Assembly: GCA_016699535.1 (NCBI GenBank)
Contig: CP064980.1
Span: 3,356,001-3,420,000 of the forward strand
DNA length: 64,000 nucleotides
Direction of reading: 5' to 3'
From: Myxococcales bacterium
GTDB taxonomy: Bacteria; Myxococcota_A; Polyangia; Polyangiales; GCA-016699535
The notes beneath the pieces are model-generated. The model had not been told where the DNA came from. It was given only the letters and a program-made list of their open reading frames with translations, and ran no database searches. Made by a program: the position numbers and the translations under genes. Below, piece by piece: positions 1-8,174 of the stretch (the stretch's first letter is position 1; each line of letters begins with the position of its first letter).

Positions 1-1762
1 CTCCTTTGCATCAATGGATTCGTGCAGAACTGCCTTTCAGCATTCCGGGAACACGTTTTAGTGGGCATCTATGGCGCATGCCCATGGAAGATATCCCTCT
101 TATGCCAAACTACATTAAGGGCCCCGCTGACATCGCTTGGAATGCAAAAGCTTTGTTCACCGAAAAACCGTCCTGGACGATTGAACTTAGGTCTTCAGCG
201 CTTCGCTTTTTTGAAACAAGCCCTATCGTACTCACCCTTGAAGCAAAAACCACTCCGGAAGGGGTATCCGTCGAAGCCACCACAGAAGACCTTTTCAAAG
301 GTAAAGGTACTGTTACAGGACACCTGCCGCTCAAGTGGCTAGCCCAGCCACCCTTTGCAAGCTTTGATTCTGACGCTCCTTTTTCATTGCATGCAAAATT
401 CAAAAAGGCACGCCTGCAACCGATTCTCACCTCGATTCCCAGTGTAACGAACGCCGATGCGATAGCGACCGGACAAGTCGATTTAGCGGGTTCGATAAAT
501 GATATTCGTATTACGGGAAGTATGGATGTCTCCAATGGCTATCTGCAGCTAGTCGGACTCGGTCAGCAGCTACAAAACATTCAAGGACAAATTATTTTCA
601 GAGAGAAATGGGCAGAACTAAAAAACATACGAGCTACGGACGGCCAAGGGAGTTCACGTATCTTGGGTGGTATCGGTTTCGAAGGTCTTCGTCCTACAAA
701 AATCAAACTTAGTCTAAATTCGTCACGCTTTCCGGTTCGACGAGAAGGAGCAGTTTTAGCTCGCCTTACTGGTTCAGCCAATATGACAGCCACAACGACA
801 CCGGAACGTCTGGATGCAGCCATGGTCGTACACAACTTATCGGTAGCCTTACCCGATGAAAACAACTCGGGGGTTCAGGAGTTGAGTCCCCACCCCGACC
901 TTACAGTAGACGGCGGAAAGACTGCTACTGAAGAAGGGGATTCAACACCCTTCATCGTCCATATGCAATCGATGCGTCGCAACCCTTTTGGGTGCGACGT
1001 TCGGATTTTTCCGCGCAGGTCGCTTCAAAACTTGATGTGACGTACAAAGATCCCTACTTGTATATTGAAGGCTATGCCGATCTACGAAGAGGTTTTTTCG
1101 ACCTGTTTGGAAAGCGCTTTGAGCTCTCTAGAGGAACCATGAATTTTGATGGCTCAAGCGAACTCAACCCGGAATTGAATCTTCAAGCCACACACGAAGT
1201 TGCATCATCCGGTGGAACTCTTGTCACGATTTCAGTCGGCGGTCGGCTACGTGCTCCAAAAGTTGATTTTACCTCCAATCACCCAGACTGCCGGGAACAA
1301 AGCCAAGTCATCGATTTGTTGATTAGTGGTCGCTGCGCTTCGGGTCAGAACCAAAGTGGTTTTGGCGTTGCCGCTGCTGAGCAGCAAGCAGCATCCTTTT
1401 TGGCAGGTCTGACCGCCGGTATTCTTACCTTGGGTGCACGACGAGAATTTGGAGAATTGGTGCCGGTCATCTCAATCGAGACGGGACAAAGTGGCTTCAG
1501 TAGCACAAGGGCTCGACTCGGTTTTCAAGCAGACACAATTATCCCACCATTTATGAAGTCTGTAGTTCGCGGGGCGTACATTGAAGGGGCTTTTCCTCTG
1601 TCCTCCGCACAAGACAGCCCTCAAATACAGCAACAGCAACTTCAGCAACAGGGTGCAGGTACACGCTTTTTGTTAGAACTTCAGTTTCCTTATGACTTTG
1701 TGGGCACCACCCGCTACTGGCCGCCCAGCACTTTCGGGTTGGATCTTACTTGGGAGCCCTAG
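1..1762 (+). CDS. tamB: TamB-like translocation/assembly protein, C-terminal part, 5' end outside window, one frameshift
   Basis: The last roughly 585 residues of a TamB/DUF490 protein, an inner-membrane-anchored periplasmic beta-helix protein that helps move lipids and outer-membrane proteins across the envelope. The first part (to about 985) has the long run of amphipathic beta-strands seen in this family. The second part (from about 990) holds the conserved C-terminal TamB block: YADLRRGFFDLFGKRFELSRG, then a 'G.MNFDGS.ELNPELNL' stretch, and ends in a WEP terminus with a beta-strand character. The two parts are in different frames. Joining them at the T-run 986-989 (one T missing) gives NPF-WVRRSDF and restores the family pattern. 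The sequence at the joint, C-CCT-TTT, also has the form of a -1 slippery heptamer. The gene precedes glmM by about 115 bases on the same strand. The frame stays open to the left window edge. Confidence in the family is good; the symbol is by family. Confidence 0.8.
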
Positions 1763-1878
1763 AGATGTGTGCCCCTGTGTTGATTCGATTCTCGCCTTAC
1801 CGACGGTCATGATACAGCGCTCCGCCTCAGAATTCCCGGGCACTCGACTTCTTGGCGCACGACGTGTAGATAGCCTGC

Positions 1879-3207
1879 ATGCAGCGTAAACTCTTCGGAA
1901 CCGACGGCATTCGCGGTCTGGCAAACCAAGGAATTATGAGCCCTGAGACGGCCTTCCGGGTTGGAGCCGCGGTCAGCTACCAAGCACGAAAACGGGGTAT
2001 TCGATCTCCTCGTGTCGTTATCGGCAAAGACACTCGCCTGTCTGGCTATCTATTTGAAACCTCCCTCGCAGCAGGAGTCTGTACCTTTGGAGGGCGCGTC
2101 CTACTCTCCGGTCCTCTTCCGACCCCAGCCATTGCTCATATCACTACAAGCATGCGTGCAAGTGCTGGAATTGTTATCAGTGCATCACATAATCCATTTG
2201 AGGATAACGGAATCAAAATATTTGGCCCCGACGGATACAAACTACCGGATGAGGTTGAACTTGAAATTGAAAGCCTTATTTTGGGAAACGAACTCGATAG
2301 CCGACGACCCATCGGCAAATCCATTGGTAGAGCAGACCGCCTAGACGACGCTTGGGGACGCTATGTAGCTTTTGTCAAATCACGTTTTCCTCAACATCTA
2401 CAACTCGATGGCGTACGCATTGTAGTCGATGCAGCACACGGCGCGGCCTATCGAGCTGCACCCTGTGTATTTGCCGAGCTTGGAGCCGAGGTATTTCCCA
2501 TTGGCATAAAACCAAATGGGAAAAACATCAATTCACGTTGCGGCGCACTGCATCCCGAGCACTGTGCGCGTGAGGTAAAGAAGCGGCATGCTCATCTTGG
2601 TATCGCTCTTGACGGAGATGCCGATCGCGTCATCTTCATCGACGAAAAAGGAAACACCATCGATGGCGACGTCATCATGGCGCTTTGTGCGACTCGCATG
2701 ATTCGAGCAAAAACTTTAAAAAAGAAGACCCTTGTCGCAACCGTCATGTCTAACCTTGGTCTTGAACGATCACTTCAACGCGAGAATGGGAAGCTTATTC
2801 GTTGTCCGGTCGGTGACCGCTATGTGGTCGAAACATTGCGCCGCGGAGGATACAACTTTGGAGGCGAGCAATCTGGACATCTTGTTTTTCTAGATCACGT
2901 CACCACTGGAGATGGCCTTGTAGCAGCACTCCAACTTCTATCTATTATACTACAAGAAAACCGCCCGCTTTCTGAATTGGCAAACGAAGTGATGCAGCCC
3001 GTTCCACAGGTGCTAGTGAATGCTACTTTCAAGACACGCAAAGCCCTTGAAAACCTTAAAAAGACGAGCAAGCAAATCCGTTTGATTGAAGCAAAGTTAG
3101 GAAAAGAAGGCCGCGTCCTGGTTCGATGGAGTGGGACAGAAGCAAAGCTACGGGTGATGATCGAAGGACCCGATCATAAGCTTATCTCTACTCTAGCAAA
3201 AGAATGA
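1879..3207 (+). CDS. glmM: Phosphoglucosamine mutase GlmM
   Basis: Converts glucosamine-6-phosphate to glucosamine-1-phosphate, the step before UDP-GlcNAc in cell-wall and LPS precursor synthesis. Its 442 residues match the usual length. It starts MQRKLFGTDGIRG, the hallmark N-terminus. The phosphoserine loop SASHNPFEDNGIK lies at residues 101-113 (catalytic Ser likely 103), the metal-binding loop DGDADR lies near residue 250, and the phosphate-binding RWSGTEAKLRVM is near the C-terminus. In related bacteria glmM usually follows cdaA-cdaR on the same strand. Here it is on the opposite strand and converges on a SulP gene that lies between it and cdaR. The reading frame is intact. Confidence 0.97.
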   Translation: MQRKLFGTDGIRGLANQGIMSPETAFRVGAAVSYQARKRGIRSPRVVIGKDTRLSGYLFETSLAAGVCTFGGRVLLSGPLPTPAIAHITTSMRASAGIVISASHNPFEDNGIKIFGPDGYKLPDEVELEIESLILGNELDSRRPIGKSIGRADRLDDAWGRYVAFVKSRFPQHLQLDGVRIVVDAAHGAAYRAAPCVFAELGAEVFPIGIKPNGKNINSRCGALHPEHCAREVKKRHAHLGIALDGDADRVIFIDEKGNTIDGDVIMALCATRMIRAKTLKKKTLVATVMSNLGLERSLQRENGKLIRCPVGDRYVVETLRRGGYNFGGEQSGHLVFLDHVTTGDGLVAALQLLSIILQENRPLSELANEVMQPVPQVLVNATFKTRKALENLKKTSKQIRLIEAKLGKEGRVLVRWSGTEAKLRVMIEGPDHKLISTLAKE

Positions 3208-3232
3208 TTAATACTGCAAAAAGCGAGCTCGT

Positions 3233-4905
3233 CTAGACTTCCGTTGTGGTGTGACAGCTTTGAGCCGCTTCATGAACCCTAAAGAACAGGTTTTCCTCAC
3301 CGATTAACTCAGCCAAGCCTGAACGCTCCATGACATCACGCACGGGACCTTTAACTGAAGCCATTTTCAAACAAATACCACGTCTCTTGTAGTCGCACAC
3401 GAGTTCGCGAAGCGCAGCTTCCGCCGAAGAATCAAGATAGTTGATACCACTGGCATCGAGCACAACAAAGTGTAACTTCTCCTTCAGGTCTCGCTCCAAA
3501 ACCCGTAACGTTTCTCGCAAGAAACTCACATTTCCGAAATAGAACTGAGCGTCAATGCGCAGCAACAGTACACCTTCGCAGCGTTGAGCCTCCGAATACC
3601 GTAAAACATTTCTATAGATTTCCGTCCCAGGCAGACGACCCAACAAAGCGTAGTGTGGACGAGTGGTGCGAAACACAAAAGTAATGAGAGAGGCTCCAAC
3701 GCCAATAAGCAAACCGTTTTGAACGCCAAAGCTCCAAGTCGAAACAAAGGCAAGGCCCAACAAAAACAGGTCTTTCCGATCAAAACGGCGAAGACGTCGC
3801 AGTTCTCCAATTTCCAGCAAACCAAGGACAGAAACAAAGATAACCGCGGCAATAACAGAAACAGGCAATAGTCTCACCCAAGGCGTAAGCCAAAGCAAAA
3901 CCATAATAACAATTGTAGCCGCAAACCAGTTGTGTCTTGCGCTTATTGCCGAGGCACGAGCGGCTACGGCTGAACGAGAAAAACTTCCCGAAACGGGGTA
4001 ACACCCTGAGAAACTTCCGGCAAAGTTGGCACAGCCCAAGGCAAAAAATTCCCGGTTTGGATAGGGCTCCTCCGCAGCACTACGCGCCAAGCCTTTGCCG
4101 ATTGAAATGGCTTCAACAAAACCAATAAACGCGATGCTCGTTGCAGCTGTAGTCACGGAAAAGAGCAAAGAAAAATCCCAAACCGGAACTTTGAACGTCG
4201 GCAAACCTGTTGGTATGGGCCCGACATTGTTCACTCCAAGTTGATCGGTATGAACAATGGCTGCCAGACAAATTCCCAGCAAAGTCACGAGCAACACAGC
4301 TGGAAATTTGGGCCAGAACACTTTGCATACCCAGAGAATAGCAATCGTGCCCAGCGCTATCGTGAAAGTCGCTAAATGTGTTTTTTCCACCTGTTCGATC
4401 AGAAAGACAAAGGCACTAAAGTTGTCGCTTCCTTTGGGAAGCTGCACCCCAAGAAGCAATGGCACTTGTTTTAGCGCGATAATTAAAGCAGCCGCACTCG
4501 TAAAGCCTCGTAGGACCGGCCGGGAAAGGAATTGGCCAAAAATCCGCCATGCAATAAACCGAGGCAAAGTTGAACCATGCCCACAACGGCGCAAAACATC
4601 GGAGCAATCGCCAAAGCGGATACGCCATGTTTGTGACTCAACAGCGATAAAGATGCTCCTACTAAAAGAGAATCCAGAGCGACGGGACCGACAGAAAGAT
4701 AACGACTACTACCAAGCAGGCCATAAACCACAGGTGGAAGCAACGCCGAATACAAACCGACTTCCGGTGGAAGTCCTGCAAGCAACGCGTAAGCAACAGA
4801 CTGAGGCACAAGGAGAGCCGAGACACTCAGACCTGCAACAAAATCTTTACGCAGACCGCTGTTGAGATAAGGCAAAGCGCCTGTAACTATCGCTTTCGCT
4901 TTCAT
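3233..4905 (-). CDS. SulP-family anion transporter with STAS domain (one frameshift)
   Basis: A SulP/SLC26-type inner-membrane anion carrier, about 557 residues after repair. The N-terminal part carries the family signature near residues 30-60 (LLVPQSVAYALLAGLPPEVG, then LYSALLPPVVYGLLGSSR). About ten further hydrophobic segments follow, then a cytoplasmic STAS domain over the last 120 residues (VVLDASGINYLDSSAEAAL). Substrates known in the family include sulfate and bicarbonate; the sequence does not decide between them. The frame breaks near 4530, where one base is missing: the N-terminal frame reads GGFLANS and the downstream frame continues FLSRPVLRGFTSAAALI. It starts 6 bases after cdaR, so it is probably co-transcribed with folP-cdaA-cdaR. 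That is an unusual partner for c-di-AMP genes. Confidence 0.9.
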
Positions 4906-4911
4906 GATCGC

Positions 4912-5868
4912 TCATTTTTTTTGCAATGCAACGAGTACATCGGGAGGAAGAATACGAGCAACATTTACGCCCTTGGGAACGCCTCGTACATAAACTGAAA
5001 TGGGCTGCATTCCTCTTTTAGTCGATGCAAGGTCTGCAAGACTTACGTAGGGAACAATATGTTCAGGATCCAAACTATCGATAATTTCTGGGTCACCCTG
5101 CAGCACTACTGTTACTCGAGTGGGCCTAAGTTTTGCGCTCTGAGCCCCCAAGACAGCCACACTAAGCCTATTTAATCGCTTCTCCTTTATTTCAGGAACA
5201 ATTTCTATTTCCACACGAACAGACGACTGATCCAGATAACTAACAAAATCAGCCGGGGGCTCCAACGGTATCTCTTGGACATGTGTTCCCACGTCCAAAG
5301 AAGAAATATCGATTGGCTCAGTATGAGCAATTTTTAGGTCAGATACCTTGCCCTTGGGTCCGCGCACAATAATCGTATCAGGAACGACCCGCACTGGCGG
5401 CAACACAGATAGTCCACGTCGCGATTTTCCTGTCGTTTCTGCGAGGATTTTGACACGTTTTTGTACCCGCTTGGCATAATTTAATCGAATGCTTGCGGGG
5501 GAAATCTGAATAATATTGACGCCGGGTGGCATCTCAAAAGAGGACTGATTTAAGTATAAATAACGTTTTTCTGTATCCCTAACGTCGACATGAACAGGTG
5601 GAATACCATCACGCTGTATCGTGCTAAGAACTGAACGACTCCCCTGCAGTGTCAGACGAACAGCTTCCGGAATCTCACTCACAAGCACGCTTTCGGAGGT
5701 ATCCGGAGGAAGAAGCGGGGCAACTTCAACTAACACGGTTCGTTGCGCATCCTGAGCACCACGCACCAAAGCAAAAAGCCCGATTGAAAAAACAATCGCT
5801 GTAAGCTTCATGCCCATTTGATTGGTAAAAAGTCGCTGTACTTTACGAGCAACACGGAGAGCACTCAC
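4912..5868 (-). CDS. cdaR: CdaR/YbbR-domain regulator of c-di-AMP synthase
   Basis: A membrane-anchored protein of 318 residues with one N-terminal transmembrane segment (about residues 20-36) and then YbbR repeats facing outward. In other bacteria CdaR binds CdaA and modulates its diadenylate cyclase activity. The sequence shows repeated beta-rich blocks of about 80 residues, each containing a P-x-x-[IV]-x-[LV]-x-G type turn (for example VRLTLQGSR, IIVRGPKGKV, VTVVLQGDPEII). It overlaps the end of cdaA by 4 bases, as is typical for this pair, and is followed at once by the SulP gene. It is a little shorter than Firmicutes CdaR proteins, which usually have four YbbR repeats; three are clear here. 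Confidence 0.9.
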   Translation of the reverse strand: MSALRVARKVQRLFTNQMGMKLTAIVFSIGLFALVRGAQDAQRTVLVEVAPLLPPDTSESVLVSEIPEAVRLTLQGSRSVLSTIQRDGIPPVHVDVRDTEKRYLYLNQSSFEMPPGVNIIQISPASIRLNYAKRVQKRVKILAETTGKSRRGLSVLPPVRVVPDTIIVRGPKGKVSDLKIAHTEPIDISSLDVGTHVQEIPLEPPADFVSYLDQSSVRVEIEIVPEIKEKRLNRLSVAVLGAQSAKLRPTRVTVVLQGDPEIIDSLDPEHIVPYVSLADLASTKRGMQPISVYVRGVPKGVNVARILPPDVLVALQKK

Positions 5869-6875
5869 GACAAAGTCTCCTTATTTTGATTCGGTTTCGC
5901 TTTAGAATCTCTCCCTGGAGTTACCCCAGGAGGACTGCTTAGACTTCCCGATCGAGATTCCGGCCGAACACTATTCTTGAGGCTCACACGCTGAGAGGGA
6001 TCTTTGTTCGCTGTCTTCGAAGAGCGTCCATCCTTTGATTTCGCTCCATCACTTTTGGGCAGAACACTTGCTTTTCGCTGTCGCTTTCCATGGAACAATC
6101 CGCCAAGTGCCTCGCGTAAAGAACTCGAATCAAGTTTTCTTACGATATTGCCGTTGAAGCATAAGCTTATCGACCCTCGCTCTTCAGAAACCACTACAAC
6201 AACGGCATCTGTTTCTTCGGTAATACCGATAGCCGCACGGTGTCGGGTACCTAGGCTTTGATCGAGTTTAGGACTACCAGTAAGCGGCAAAAATGCTCCA
6301 GCGCGCCACACCTTACCTTCGCGAAGGATAACTGCTCCATCGTGCATTGGATTTTCAAAACTCGGAATAAAAAGGCTATAAAGAAGCTCTTTACTTACAA
6401 CAGCATCCAAATGAGTGCCTTGATCAATAAACTCGTCAAGCATCGCATCGCGTTCGAAAACGATAAGAGCGCCGATACGTTTCTGAGCCAAGCTCGTTGC
6501 AGCACTGATTACTTCCTCAATAATAAAATCTTCTTTTGTCTGACGACCTAAATGCAGAAAAGGTCTGCGGCCAAAGCGCATAAGCGCACGTCGAATGTCA
6601 TTTTGAAAAATAACCACGATGATAAGCACTATCGAGGCAAGAAGAGTGTCAAGCAGTGTGTATAGCGTAACCAAACCAAACTGCCGAGACAGGTGATGCA
6701 CGACAAAAACCAACACTAGCCCTACACCCATTTGCATGGCGCGTGTGCCCCGTACCAAAAGCAGTACCCAATAAATCACCACGCTAACCAAACAAATATC
6801 GGCAATATCAGTGAGAACAACCCACGGCGAGCGTTGGAAAAACTCAACAATGCTTTCTACCAATGAGACAATCAT
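5865..6875 (-). CDS. cdaA: Diadenylate cyclase CdaA (DacA), c-di-AMP synthase
   Basis: Makes c-di-AMP from two ATP at the inner membrane. Three hydrophobic segments lie in the first 95 residues, followed by the DAC domain with both catalytic motifs: DGA at residues 179-181 and RHR at 211-213. The chosen ATG at 6875 overlaps the folP stop as ATGA; an in-frame start 54 bases upstream would lie inside folP. The protein has about 336 residues, longer than the usual 270 or so, because of a C-terminal tail of roughly 75 residues rich in Lys, Ser, Arg and Pro, with no hydrophobic content. The frame is intact. It forms an operon with folP upstream and cdaR downstream, as in many bacteria. Confidence 0.95.
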   Translation of the reverse strand: MIVSLVESIVEFFQRSPWVVLTDIADICLVSVVIYWVLLLVRGTRAMQMGVGLVLVFVVHHLSRQFGLVTLYTLLDTLLASIVLIIVVIFQNDIRRALMRFGRRPFLHLGRQTKEDFIIEEVISAATSLAQKRIGALIVFERDAMLDEFIDQGTHLDAVVSKELLYSLFIPSFENPMHDGAVILREGKVWRAGAFLPLTGSPKLDQSLGTRHRAAIGITEETDAVVVVVSEERGSISLCFNGNIVRKLDSSSLREALGGLFHGKRQRKASVLPKSDGAKSKDGRSSKTANKDPSQRVSLKNSVRPESRSGSLSSPPGVTPGRDSKAKPNQNKETLS

Positions 6876-7759
6876 TGCAGAAGCATCCTTTCCACGTCCA
6901 AGCGCTCGCTCAACGCGCTGGCCATACACATAGCTTGCCTTGTCTCAAAGACATCATGCGTGCGTATGGCTTGGGCGCCTGCCCAATAGCCCCATGCCGT
7001 AACAACTGCACCAGCGCTCATGCGCCGAGATGGTTCGGGCTTTTTGCCATTGGCATCAGCGCTCACTCTTGCGATAAACGATTTTCGTGAATGCCCAAGA
7101 AGTACCGGATAGCCTAAACTCACGACATCCGTAAGTTTTGCCAAGATATCAACCGTCGCTTCTGCGGATTTGGCAAACCCTAAACCAGGATCGAGCCAAA
7201 GCTTATTTTGCTCTATGCCTTTACTCAGACAGCGCTCCACGCCCTGCTGCAACTCATCACATACTTGCGCTGCAACATGGCTGTACGAAGCGTTCTCGCC
7301 CGCTACCTTGCCATCTGCACGATTATGCATCAGTACGTAGTGAACTTGTTTTTCCGCTACGAGACTCAACAACTCATCGTTTGCTGCGCACGAGACATCG
7401 TTTACAATACTCGCGCCTGCTTCCAAAGCTTGTTGAGCGACTTGAGCTTTGACGGTATCGATCGATATGGTCGCGCCGAGTTCACTTCTTAGCGCCCTGA
7501 TCACTGGAATAACTCGTCGCAGCTCTTCCGCTTCATCAACTTGCGTTGATCCTTCACCGTAGTCGCCTCCTGCAGGTCGACTTGACTCGCCTCCAACGTC
7601 GATCACATCAGCGCCCTCGCTGAGCATTTGCTTTGCACGCGCCAAGGCATCTTCAGGACGAAGAAAAGCCCCACCATCGCTGAACGAATCAGGCGTAATG
7701 TTTAAAATCCCCAGATTTGACGTTGAAGCTGCATTGGTTAAGTAAACAACTGGATACAC
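6872..7759 (-). CDS. folP: Dihydropteroate synthase FolP
   Basis: Condenses 6-hydroxymethyl-dihydropterin pyrophosphate with p-aminobenzoate to give dihydropteroate, in folate synthesis. The diagnostic motifs are in order: LGILNITPDSFSDGG, DVIDVGGESSRPAG, SIDTVKAQVAQQALEAGA, GLGFAKSAE and GHSRKSF. The open frame runs up to 7903, but the extra residues there (rich in Cys, Arg and aromatic residues) do not resemble FolP. I place the start at the GTG at 7759, which gives about 295 residues with 15 residues before the LGILN motif. No strong ribosome binding site decides this. The gene overlaps cdaA by 4 bases. The neighbourhood ftsH-folP-cdaA is conserved in deltaproteobacteria. Confidence 0.92.
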   Translation of the reverse strand: MYPVVYLTNAASTSNLGILNITPDSFSDGGAFLRPEDALARAKQMLSEGADVIDVGGESSRPAGGDYGEGSTQVDEAEELRRVIPVIRALRSELGATISIDTVKAQVAQQALEAGASIVNDVSCAANDELLSLVAEKQVHYVLMHNRADGKVAGENASYSHVAAQVCDELQQGVERCLSKGIEQNKLWLDPGLGFAKSAEATVDILAKLTDVVSLGYPVLLGHSRKSFIARVSADANGKKPEPSRRMSAGAVVTAWGYWAGAQAIRTHDVFETRQAMCMASALSERLDVERMLLQ

Positions 7760-8174
7760 TACACCTACGGAGCAACCAAGGTGCTTTTTCCATTTTAAAG
7801 TATACGCGCTACACCTACATCTTGTCAGAAAGCCGACAAGCCGACAAATGACGCGATGTGTATAGGGCAAAAAAGCCCGTGATTGCCGTTCATTAACCCG
7901 CAACTAAACGTACCCGGTCAGTCAGTGACAAAAGACAGCTGTTAACAAAAAAAGTATGCGAACAAAAAGGCAAAGCTAGAAGACAACTCTTTTTTCGATG
8001 TTTTCGTAGATTTGAGCGTGCCCACAGGACTGAGGAGGATGGTACATCGGTACCTGTCGAGCGGGTGCTAGAGCCCGTGAGCCCGTTTGTTAGACGAGGC
8101 CTGAGGACCTAAGCCGAATCTACGGAAAGCTCGGAAAAAGTGCCTGCAGGCGCCACGGACCGAGCGGTTACCAG
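7760..8174. other. Intergenic region between ftsH and folP
   Basis: About 415 bases without a convincing gene (a minus-strand frame continues from folP to 7903 but has no recognisable content). It holds the folP promoter region, a structured segment at 8001-8128 that is listed separately, and a further stem GCTCGG/CCGAGC near 8129-8165, beside the ftsH stop, with an inner GCCTGCAGGC palindrome and a T-run on the minus strand. The last of these may be the ftsH terminator. Confidence 0.5.
8001..8128. ncRNA. Candidate structured RNA with 12-bp closing stem (strand unknown)
   Basis: Positions 8001-8012 (TTTTCGTAGATT) pair with 8117-8128 (AATCTACGGAAA) over 12 base pairs with one G-U. They enclose about 104 bases that hold smaller hairpins: GGTAC-ATCG-GTACC at 8041-8054 and CGGG/CCCG at about 8062-8077, and a tandem AGCCCGTG. 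A long closing stem around a loop with internal hairpins is what a folded RNA would show. I do not recognise it as 6S, tmRNA, RNase P or SRP RNA. There is no clear T-run directly after it on either strand. It could be an untranslated leader or a processed element of the ftsH-folP transcript. Confidence 0.25.
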
